Below are positions 54,711 to 61,570 of a stretch of DNA of 61,570 nucleotides, one piece after another. The position numbers and the translations under genes were made by a program. How positions within the stretch are numbered: position 1 is the first letter of the stretch; the number at the start of each line of letters is the position of its first letter. The notes beneath the pieces were generated by a model. It did no database searches. It was not told the DNA's origin and saw nothing but the letters and a program-made list of their open reading frames with translations. This DNA comes from GAS188 sp044445965 (GTDB lineage Bacteria; Pseudomonadota; Alphaproteobacteria; Rhizobiales; Beijerinckiaceae): contig JBIOEJ010000017.1 in assembly GCA_044445965.1 (NCBI GenBank), forward strand, positions 1-61,570. Direction: 5' to 3'.

Positions 54711-55994
54711 TCAGGAGACCCGTCTCAGGCGCGGAACGCTTGGCTTTTCAGCCACTTGCCCTTCCTCCATGGCGAGGATGAACTCTTCGATCCTCGGCAC
54801 GATCTCACCCCGAAAGCGCGAACCGTTGAAGACGCCGTAATGGCCGACCCGCTTCTGCAAGTAATGGACGCGCTTGGCCTCCGGGACATTGACGCATAGC
54901 CGCTGTGCGGCCTGGGTCTGCCCGACCCCGGAGATATCGTCATTCTCGCCTTCGATGGTCATCAGGCCGGTGCGCCGAATATCGGCGAGGGTGACGTTCT
55001 TGCCGCGATGCGTCATCTCGCCTTTTGGGAGGAGATGCTTGACGAAGACGCGGTCGACCGTCTCGAGATAGAATTCGGCGGTCAGGTCCATGACCGCGAG
55101 ATATTCGTCGTAGAATTCGCGATGCTTCTCGGCCGAGTCGCCATTGTTCTGGACGAGATTCTTGTAATAATCCCAATGAGCTGACAGATGGCGATCGAGA
55201 TTCATCGCCATGAAGCCGGAAAGCTGCAGGAAGCCCGGATAGACCTCGCGCATCACGCCCGGATAGGGGAAGGGCACCCGGGTGATGCAGTGGCGGCGAA
55301 ACCACGCGATGCCGCGCTCCTGGGCCAGGAGATTGACCGCCGTCGGGCTTTCGCGCGTATCGATCGGCCCGCCCATGAGGATCATGGAGGCGGGTGAAGC
55401 CGGATCTTCCAGCCCCTCCATGCAAGCGACGGCGACCGATACGGGCACCGAAGGCTGGCAGACCGCCATCACATGCGTCTTAGGCCCGAGATCGCGCAGA
55501 ATGGCGATGACGTAGTCCACATAATCGTCGAAACCGAGATTTCCCGCCGTCAAGGGCACCATGCGCGCATCCGCCCAGTCCGTGATGTAGACATCGTGCT
55601 TGGGCAGGAAGGCTTCGACCGTGCCTCGCAGCAGCGTCGCGTAGTGGCCCGACATCGGCGCGACGACCAGAAGTCTCGGCTGCTTCGGTGCAGCGGCCGG
55701 GAGCGCGCGCGCGAAGTGGATCAATCGGCAGAATGGCCGCTCCCAGACGATTTCCTCGGTCACCGCGACGGTCTCGCCGTCCACGACCGTGCTCGCGAGG
55801 CCGAATTCCGGCTTCTCGTAGCGGCGCGTGGTGCGCTCGAACACGTCGCATGCGGCCGTCATCGAGCGGCCGAAAGGCGTCCACGACGCTGGATTCGCGG
55901 GGTTTTTGAAGAAAAGCCTCGTCGCCTCGGAGGCCGCACGCGCCGGCGCGACCAAGGCTAATGAGGCCTCATGCAGGAAATAGGAAAATTCCAT
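54711..55994 (-). CDS. phaZ: intracellular polyhydroxyalkanoate depolymerase
   Basis: A 427-residue alpha/beta hydrolase matching intracellular PhaZ. The nucleophile elbow reads VMAVCQPSVPVS (about 174-185), with Cys where lipases have Ser, as in the Ralstonia-type intracellular enzymes. YITDWADARMVPL (about 140-152), LMGGPIDTRESPT and the final GHYGVFNGSRFR (His and Asn) are family blocks. It mobilises stored PHB granules. ATG at 55994 (MEFSYFLHEASLAL) is the normal start; a longer frame to 56096 lacks support. Confidence 0.93.
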   Translation of the reverse strand: MEFSYFLHEASLALVAPARAASEATRLFFKNPANPASWTPFGRSMTAACDVFERTTRRYEKPEFGLASTVVDGETVAVTEEIVWERPFCRLIHFARALPAAAPKQPRLLVVAPMSGHYATLLRGTVEAFLPKHDVYITDWADARMVPLTAGNLGFDDYVDYVIAILRDLGPKTHVMAVCQPSVPVSVAVACMEGLEDPASPASMILMGGPIDTRESPTAVNLLAQERGIAWFRRHCITRVPFPYPGVMREVYPGFLQLSGFMAMNLDRHLSAHWDYYKNLVQNNGDSAEKHREFYDEYLAVMDLTAEFYLETVDRVFVKHLLPKGEMTHRGKNVTLADIRRTGLMTIEGENDDISGVGQTQAAQRLCVNVPEAKRVHYLQKRVGHYGVFNGSRFRGEIVPRIEEFILAMEEGQVAEKPSVPRLRRVS

Positions 55995-56170
55995 GGCCGA
56001 CCCTTCTGCGTGTCCGCGGACGAAATCGCCGCGTCCGGGTGCGCGGAGGCCGCCAGCAAGAAGACAAGATAGCGCCTCGATGCCGCATTGCAACATCGAG
56101 TTCTGCGCCTGGCACGGGGCGGACCTGCATTATTGTGGCACGCCAGTGGCTAAAGAATGTTCAACGGCCT

Positions 56171-56989
56171 TCATTCTCCCATCGCCAGAAGCGATCCCGC
56201 CCGTCTCGCGCTCGCCAACAGCGCCCGGAAGGCGACGGCGCCGAGGACGATCCAGACGAGGTTGAGAGCGAAGGATTCGAGCAGGAGATCGACCCGGAAC
56301 ACATGCCCGACGAGCATGGCCCGCATGGCCTCGAACACATAGGTCGGTGGCAGCGCCCAAGCGATCGGCTGCAGGAAACCCGGCAAGGTCGCGACGGGAT
56401 AGGAGACGCAGGCGAAGGGCATCATCGCGAACATGGCGCTCCAAGCGATGGTCTCGGCGGCGAGCCCGTTGCGCAGGATCAGCCCCGAGGTGACGAGGCC
56501 GACGCTCCAGCTCGTCAACATCAGATTGGCGAACAGGAACGGGATCGCCAGGCTCAAGGCCGCAAGGTCGAAGCCGAAGAACATCGTGGCGAGCAGCACG
56601 GCGGGGACAAGCCCGATCATCAGGCGCAGCACGCTCATGATCATGAGCGACGCCACGAACTCGCTCGGGCGCAGCGGGCTCATCAGGAGATGGCCGAGAT
56701 TGCGCGACCATACCTCCTCGAGGAAGGACATGGAGAAGCCGAGCTGGCCGCGAAACAATATGTCCCACAGGAGAATGCCGCCGATCAACGTTCCCGCCGC
56801 CAGCACCGGCAGTTGCGAGGTGCGTCCGACATAGAGCTGCAGGAAGCTCCAGGTGAGCAACTGCACCGTCGGCCAATAGACGAGGTCGATGACGCGTACC
56901 GGCGATGCGCTCAAGAGATAGAGATGCCGCTCGACCATGGCGAGGACCCTCGCGACCGAGAAGCGCGGCCGGACGATCGGATCGGTCAT
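56171..56989 (-). CDS. ABC-2 type transporter permease
   Basis: A 272-residue inner-membrane permease of the ABC-2 (DrrB/NodJ-like) type with six helices; AAGTLIGGILLWDILFRGQL and LLMSPLRPSEFVASLMIMSV are characteristic. It works with the ATPase encoded upstream (4-base overlap). The substrate could be a lipid, polysaccharide or drug. No NodI/NodJ-specific context exists. Confidence 0.92.
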   Translation of the reverse strand: MTDPIVRPRFSVARVLAMVERHLYLLSASPVRVIDLVYWPTVQLLTWSFLQLYVGRTSQLPVLAAGTLIGGILLWDILFRGQLGFSMSFLEEVWSRNLGHLLMSPLRPSEFVASLMIMSVLRLMIGLVPAVLLATMFFGFDLAALSLAIPFLFANLMLTSWSVGLVTSGLILRNGLAAETIAWSAMFAMMPFACVSYPVATLPGFLQPIAWALPPTYVFEAMRAMLVGHVFRVDLLLESFALNLVWIVLGAVAFRALLASARRAGSLLAMGE

Positions 56990-57801
56990 GGAGCAGCGCC
57001 TGCTGCTCTTGCCTTCGCGCCGCGTCCGCGCGCCACGTCGAGGAACACCTCTTCCAGCGTTTCCCGTCCATAGCGCGCGATCAGCGTCACTGGCGGCTCG
57101 TCATGCACGATGTGCCCGGTGCGCATGATGATGACGCGATCGCAGAGTCGCTCGACCTCGCCCATATTGTGCGAGGCGAGCAGGATCGTCGCTCCGCCGC
57201 GGCGGAATCGTTCGAGATGGCCGCGCACCCAATCGGCCGTGTCGGGATCGAGCGAGGCGGTGGGCTCGTCGAGCAGCAAGAGATCGGGCGCGTTGATGAG
57301 CGCCTTCGCCAAGGCGGCGCGGGTCTTCTGCCCGGCCGAGAGCTGGCCGGTCCGGCGGTCCAGGAGGTCCTCGAGGTCGAGCGCCTGGGAGAGCTCGCCG
57401 ATGCGCGCCTTCAGATCCCGCACCCCGTAGAGCTTGCCGAACACCGTGAGGTTCTGGCGCACCGTGAGCCGATGCGGCAGGTCGGCATAGGGGCTTTCGA
57501 AATTGATCCGATGCAGCACCTTGGCGCGCTCATGGGCCATGTCCGCGCCGAACACCCGCACCGAGCCCGCCGTCGGGGTCGTCAACCCCATGATCATCGA
57601 CAACGTGGTGGTCTTGCCGGCGCCGTTGCCGCCGAGCAATCCGACGACGCTGCCGGTTTCGAGGCGAAAGCTCAGCCCATCGACCGCCGGAGTGCTGTCA
57701 TAGGTCTTGGTCAGGTTGTCGGCTAGGATCGCCGGCGGCGATGATGGCGTCATGCGGGTCGAGGGGTTCGGGATGGCGTCGGTCGGGGCTATGGTCTCCA
57801 T
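56986..57801 (-). CDS. ABC transporter ATP-binding protein
   Basis: A 271-residue ATPase with Walker A LLGGNGAGKTTTLSMIMGL (about 55-73), signature LSAGQKTRAALAKALI (about 153-168), Walker B LLLLDEPTASLDPDTADWV and switch His in ILLASHNMGEVERLCDRVI. It drives export by the permease encoded next. The N-terminal 30 residues (TPSSPPAILADNLTKTYDST) are unconserved. The start at 57801 could be further in. Confidence 0.94.
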   Translation of the reverse strand: METIAPTDAIPNPSTRMTPSSPPAILADNLTKTYDSTPAVDGLSFRLETGSVVGLLGGNGAGKTTTLSMIMGLTTPTAGSVRVFGADMAHERAKVLHRINFESPYADLPHRLTVRQNLTVFGKLYGVRDLKARIGELSQALDLEDLLDRRTGQLSAGQKTRAALAKALINAPDLLLLDEPTASLDPDTADWVRGHLERFRRGGATILLASHNMGEVERLCDRVIIMRTGHIVHDEPPVTLIARYGRETLEEVFLDVARGRGAKARAAGAAP

Positions 57802-57825
57802 GGGAGCGCCGGAAAGCTAGCGGAT

Positions 57826-58818
57826 ATGCGCAACGAGGGCCACGCCATGTTCAGGCTCGCCGAGATCGAGGAAGCGGCGGCGTTGGTGCACCGTCACATG
57901 CCGCCGACGCCGCAATATGCTTGGCCGCTGCTCGCCGCGCGCTATGGATGCGAGGTCGTCGTCAAGCACGAGAACCATACCCCGGTCGGCGCCTTCAAGT
58001 TGCGCGGCGGCATCGTCTATGTCGAGCGCCTCACGCGCGAGCGTCCTCGCGTCAAGGGTATCGCTTCGGCGACGCGCGGCAATCACGGCCAGAGCCTCGC
58101 CTTCGCCGGCCGGCTCTTCGGGATGCCGGTGGCGATCGTGGCGCCGCATGGGAATTCGGTCGAGAAGAACGCCGCCATGCGGGCGCTCGGGGCGGAGCTG
58201 CTCGAGATCGGCGACGATTTCGACGATGCCAAGGAAGCCGCGGCGAAGATCGCCGCTGAACGCGGCTTCGAGTTCGTGCCCTCCTTCGCGCCGGATCTCG
58301 TCCGAGGCGTCTCGACCTACGCGCTCGAGCTCTTGTGTGCCCATGCGGATATCGACACGCTCTACGCGCCCATCGGCCTCGGCTCCGGCATTTGCGGCTT
58401 GATCGCGGTGCGCGACGCCATGGCGCTGAAGACCCGGATCGTCGGGGTCGTTGCCGAGCGCGCCAACGCCTACCGTCTCTCGTTCGATGCGGGGCGGGTG
58501 GTGCCCGCGAATCATGCGTCGACCTTCGCCGACGGCATCGCCGTTCGCGTCCCCGATGCGCGGGCCTTCGAGATCATTCGCAAGGGCGCCGACCGCATCG
58601 TCGAGGTCCGCGAAGACGAGATCGCCGAGGCGATCCGCGTTCTCCACGAGGACACGCACAACCTGGCCGAAGGCGCGGGCGCGGCGGCCATCGCCGCCCT
58701 TGCCAAGGACAAGCACCGCCGCAAGGGTGCGAAGGCTGCCGTCATCCTCTCGGGCGGCAATATCGATCGCGCGCTCGCCGCCGAGGTACTGGCCGGCGGG
58801 ACGCCCCAACAGGGATGA
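57826..58818 (+). CDS. threonine/serine dehydratase (PLP fold II)
   Basis: A 330-residue PLP enzyme of the threonine dehydratase group. The PLP Lys is in PVGAFKLRGGIVY (about 59-71), the SATRGNHGQS loop (about 82-91) and the Gly-rich PLP phosphate site GLGSGICGLIA (about 183-193) are present. The C-terminal regulatory ACT domain of IlvA is absent, as in catabolic forms. It deaminates Thr to 2-oxobutyrate. ATG at 57847 (MFRLAEIEEAAA) is an alternative start. It is followed within 4 bases by the phosphatase gene. Confidence 0.92.
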   Translation: MRNEGHAMFRLAEIEEAAALVHRHMPPTPQYAWPLLAARYGCEVVVKHENHTPVGAFKLRGGIVYVERLTRERPRVKGIASATRGNHGQSLAFAGRLFGMPVAIVAPHGNSVEKNAAMRALGAELLEIGDDFDDAKEAAAKIAAERGFEFVPSFAPDLVRGVSTYALELLCAHADIDTLYAPIGLGSGICGLIAVRDAMALKTRIVGVVAERANAYRLSFDAGRVVPANHASTFADGIAVRVPDARAFEIIRKGADRIVEVREDEIAEAIRVLHEDTHNLAEGAGAAAIAALAKDKHRRKGAKAAVILSGGNIDRALAAEVLAGGTPQQG

Positions 58819-58822
58819 CACC

Positions 58823-59350
58823 ATGAGGCGCCTGTATCTCCTGCGTCACGCGAAATCGGCGAGGCCCGCGGGCGTCGCCGATCATGAACGGCCGCTCGCC
58901 CCGCGCGGGCTCGACGACGCGCGCGCCATCGGATCCTATCTGAAGCAGGAGATGCTTTTGCCGGATCTCGTGCTGGTCTCGACCGCGACCCGGACGCGGC
59001 AAACCTGGGATATCGTGATCCAAGGGCTCGGCGTGGTGCCGAGCGTGCACTTCGAGCCGGGGCTCTACGATGCTCCGGCCGCGCGCCTCTCGACCGCGGT
59101 CGCCCAGACGCCGGACGGCATAAAGTCGCTGCTGCTGATCGGGCATAATCCCGGCATCGCGGATCTCGCCCTCCGCTTGGCCGGCCATGGCGACCGCTAT
59201 GCACTCGCCAGGATGCGGGCCAAATTTCCCACCTGCGCTCTCGCGGTGATCGATTTTCCGGGAGACCATTGGCGGGTTCTCGCCGCGGGGTCGGCGAGGC
59301 TCGATCGTTTCGTCACGCCGAAGAGCCTCGGCGCCGGCGCCGACGACTGA
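58823..59350 (+). CDS. SixA-like histidine phosphatase
   Basis: A 175-residue protein with the RHG-type motif LYLLRHAKSARPAGVADHER, the Arg of STATRTRQTW (about 54-63) and the second His in LLIGHNPGIADLAL (about 107-120). SixA-type phosphatases remove phosphate from His-phosphorylated proteins. Its target here is unknown. It lies between threonine dehydratase and ycjX, closely spaced to both. Confidence 0.9.
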   Translation: MRRLYLLRHAKSARPAGVADHERPLAPRGLDDARAIGSYLKQEMLLPDLVLVSTATRTRQTWDIVIQGLGVVPSVHFEPGLYDAPAARLSTAVAQTPDGIKSLLLIGHNPGIADLALRLAGHGDRYALARMRAKFPTCALAVIDFPGDHWRVLAAGSARLDRFVTPKSLGAGADD

Positions 59351-59360
59351 GCCTCGAGGA

Positions 59361-60803
59361 GTGTCCGCCACCGGAGTGTTCGACGACGCCGTTTCGGCCG
59401 CCCGCTCGCTCGCGGAAGCGGCGGCGAACTGGTGGTCGCCGAGGCTGCGGCTCGGCGTGACGGGGCTGTCGCGCTCGGGCAAGACGATCTTCATTACGGC
59501 CTTCGTGCATGCTCTCGTTGCCGGAGGCCGCCTGCCGATGTTCGCGGCGCAGGCGCAAGGGAGGATCCGCCGGATCGGCCTCACCCCGCAGCCCGACGAC
59601 GCCGTGCCGCGCTTCGCCTATGAGCAGAACCTCGCCACCATGGCGGGCGCGATGCGACGCTGGCCGGAATCGACGCGCCGCATCAGCGAATTGTCGATCG
59701 AGATCGACTATGAAAAGAGCGCCTCCTGGTTCGGCAGGGCGCGCAGGCTCTCGGTCGACATCGTCGATTATCCGGGCGAATGGCTGCTCGACCTGCCTCT
59801 GATCGAGCAGAGCTACGCGGAATTCTGTCGCTCGAGCCTCGCCTCGGCGCGGGAGCCGGCAAGGGCGGCGCTGTCGGCTAAGTGGCGCTCCCGACTAGCC
59901 GGGCTCGATCCGGGGGGGCGGGCCTCCGAGGCCGAGGCGATGGCGGTCGCCGACGAATTTCGCAATTATCTCGCCGCGGCGCGCGCCGAGCCGCACGCGC
60001 TATCGCTCTTGCCGCCCGGGCGCTTCCTGATGCCCGGCGATCTCGAAGGGTCGCCAGCCCTCACCTTCGCGCCCCTCGATCTCGGCGAGGGCATGGTGGT
60101 TCAGGGCTCGCTCGCCGCGCTGATGGAGAAGCGCTTCGAAGCCTATAAGACGCATGTGGCATTGCCCTTCTTTCGCGATCATTTCGCCAGGCTCGACCGG
60201 CAGATCGTGCTCGTCGATCTGTTGACGCCGCTGAACGCCGGCGCCGGCGCGGTGGCCGACCTCGAAGCAGCGCTCGATCATGTCCTGGCGGCCTTCCGGG
60301 TCGGCCGCAACTCGATGCTGACCTCGCTGTTCGCGCCTCGCATCGAACGCGTGCTGTTCGCCGCCACCAAGGCGGACCTCCTGCACCATACGAGCCATGA
60401 TCGCCTGCAGGCGATCCTCGCCCTCCTGGTCGAGCGGGCCTTTCGCCGCGCCGAGGATAGCGGCGCCACGACGCATGTGCTCGCGCTTGCCGCCTTGCGC
60501 TCGACCCGCGAGGCCACGGTGCGCGACGGAAGCTCGCTCCTGCCGGCCGTCCTCGGCGTGCCCGAGGCCGGCGAGAAGATCGGCGGCGATGCCTTCGATG
60601 GGGTCGCCGAAGCCGCGATCTATCCCGGCGACTTGCCGGTCGACCCGAAAGCCGCGCTCGATATGGCGGCCGGGCTCGACCTGCGCTTCGTGCGCTTCCG
60701 TCCGCCGCTCGTCGAGCGGGACGGATTGGGAAAGATGCGAGCTGCTCCCCATATCCGTCTCGATCGGGCTATCGAGTTTCTGATCGGCGACCGATTGGCG
60801 TGA
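59361..60803 (+). CDS. ycjX: YcjX family GTP/ATP-binding protein
   Basis: A 480-residue YcjX (DUF463) protein with the P-loop GLSRSGKTIFITAFVHALVA (about 34-53), FPRGI-like switch text SVDIVDYPGEWLLDLPLIEQ and the guanine-type FAATKADLLHHTS (about 334-346). It is a stress-linked, probably membrane-associated NTPase. GTG at 59361 follows a cgagga site by a few bases. It pairs with ycjF 14 bases downstream, as in many proteobacteria. Confidence 0.92.
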   Translation: MSATGVFDDAVSAARSLAEAAANWWSPRLRLGVTGLSRSGKTIFITAFVHALVAGGRLPMFAAQAQGRIRRIGLTPQPDDAVPRFAYEQNLATMAGAMRRWPESTRRISELSIEIDYEKSASWFGRARRLSVDIVDYPGEWLLDLPLIEQSYAEFCRSSLASAREPARAALSAKWRSRLAGLDPGGRASEAEAMAVADEFRNYLAAARAEPHALSLLPPGRFLMPGDLEGSPALTFAPLDLGEGMVVQGSLAALMEKRFEAYKTHVALPFFRDHFARLDRQIVLVDLLTPLNAGAGAVADLEAALDHVLAAFRVGRNSMLTSLFAPRIERVLFAATKADLLHHTSHDRLQAILALLVERAFRRAEDSGATTHVLALAALRSTREATVRDGSSLLPAVLGVPEAGEKIGGDAFDGVAEAAIYPGDLPVDPKAALDMAAGLDLRFVRFRPPLVERDGLGKMRAAPHIRLDRAIEFLIGDRLA

Positions 60804-60817
60804 GGAGCGCGTGAGCC

Positions 60818-61570
60818 TTGACCTCCAACCGCCCCCGCGCCTTCCGTCTTCCTCCGGCCGAGACGGCGCCCGCCCAGGCGGCGGAAGGCCAACGGCCGCC
60901 GCGAGCCGTGGTGATTTCTCCCGATACCTCGCTCGAAGCCCTGCTCGACGGGGATGGCGGGCCCTCCGCCGTGCCGCCGGCGCCCCCGCCACGTCGGCGC
61001 CTGCTCGGTTTCGGGCGCCTGTTGCTCCTGGCGCTCGGCGGCCTTGCCTTGATCGCCGTCTCGACCGGCATCGAACGCTATGTCGTGTCGCTGTTCGAGG
61101 ACAGCGCCTGGTTGGGAGGTCTCGCGCTCGCGCTCGCGGGCTTGGCGGCGCTCGCGCTCATCGGCCTCATGGGGCGCGAGACGGCTTCCATACTGCGCCA
61201 GCGCCGTATCGTCGCCTTGCGGGAGCGAGCCACGCGGCTTCGGGAAAGCCGTGACCTTGCCGGCGCCGCCGCGCTCGTCGCCGCTCTCGGCGCCCTTTAC
61301 GCGCGCCGGCCCGATACGGCGCGCGCCCGTGCCCTCCTTGCCGATCTCGACCGCGACGTGCTCGACCCGGCCGATCGGCTCGCCGTCGCCGAACGCGAGC
61401 TGGTCGCGCCGCTCGATGCGCAAGCGCGCCAAGTCGTCGCCGCGGCGGCTCAGAGGGTGTCGATCGTCACCGCGCTTGCGCCGCGCGCACTGTTCGATGT
61501 GCTGTTCGTCGCTGGGCAGTCGCTGTGGCTCATCCGTCGCGTGAGCGAGATCTACGGTTCGCGGCCCGGC
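60818..61570 (+). CDS. ycjF: YcjF/TIGR01620 family membrane protein (partial)
   Basis: At least 251 codons, truncated by the end of the window. It begins TSNRPRAFRLPPAE with a Pro-rich acidic segment, then has two helices (FGRLLLLALGGLALIAVSTG; WLGGLALALAGLAALALIGL) and a DUF697-type domain (ERELVAPLDAQARQVVAAAA). The only start is TTG at 60818, after an in-frame stop at 60812, with an aggag site 10 bases upstream. It follows ycjX, its usual partner. Confidence 0.85.
   Translation, partial: MTSNRPRAFRLPPAETAPAQAAEGQRPPRAVVISPDTSLEALLDGDGGPSAVPPAPPPRRRLLGFGRLLLLALGGLALIAVSTGIERYVVSLFEDSAWLGGLALALAGLAALALIGLMGRETASILRQRRIVALRERATRLRESRDLAGAAALVAALGALYARRPDTARARALLADLDRDVLDPADRLAVAERELVAPLDAQARQVVAAAAQRVSIVTALAPRALFDVLFVAGQSLWLIRRVSEIYGSRPG

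Overview
The window is about 61.6 kb of GC-rich chromosome from an alphaproteobacterium, most likely a member of Hyphomicrobiales (Rhizobiales). This rests on an aa3-type oxidase subunit IV, a split three-gene transhydrogenase (pntAA, pntAB, pntB), a DUF882 plus L,D-transpeptidase envelope pair, an intracellular PHB depolymerase with a Cys nucleophile, the ycjX-ycjF pair, and dispersed palindromes of a style common in this order. The genus cannot be fixed from the sequence alone. No rRNA, tRNA, CRISPR array or prophage was seen. Many very long antisense reading frames exist, but they are GC-driven shadows of real genes.

Layout. 1-8.1 kb: rsmD, acnA, an AT-rich TPR-like orphan, an amidase and an exported serine hydrolase. 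8.5-20 kb: a CaiB/BaiF CoA-transferase, a LysE remnant, a class III cyclase with TolB-like and TPR regions, and a four-gene signalling block (haem-binding Tll0287-like protein, hybrid histidine kinase, lone receiver, and a protein joining a phospho-acceptor helix, a receiver and an adenylate cyclase). A DUF5996 protein and a LysE exporter follow. 20-24 kb: ilvI-ilvN with a readable promoter, an 11-codon leader peptide and an attenuator. Just upstream lies a 470-bp internally deleted IS with perfect 21-bp ends and a small passenger ORF, then a hicAB toxin-antitoxin module. 24-30 kb: a WecG/TagA glycosyltransferase and a catabolic/transport operon made of an FMN monooxygenase, an amino-acid-type binding protein and permease, and an SMP-30 plus isochorismatase-like fusion whose nucleophile Cys is replaced. 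30-37 kb: a six-gene minus-strand acyl-CoA cluster whose kinase, dehydrogenase and SDR trio resembles 4-hydroxyacyl-CoA (levulinate) catabolism.

37-45 kb: envelope genes (DUF882 peptidase-like protein, L,D-transpeptidase), an NtrC-type regulator and an M3 oligopeptidase. 45-52 kb: an AbrB/Doc toxin-antitoxin module with a palindromic operator, a UbiB-family kinase, an oxidase subunit IV, and the pnt operon with a signal-peptidase fragment inserted and a GNAT fragment downstream. 52-61.6 kb: a Bcr/CflA exporter, a YgjP-like peptidase, phaZ, an ABC-2 exporter pair, threonine dehydratase, a SixA-like phosphatase, ycjX and a partial ycjF running off the end.

The most unusual content is the haem-protein to phosphorelay to cAMP operon, the deleted IS abutting the ilvI promoter, the SMP-30/pseudo-cysteine-hydrolase fusion, and a recurring pattern of three-copy 15-20 bp tandem repeats at gene ends, at one gene start and in one linker.
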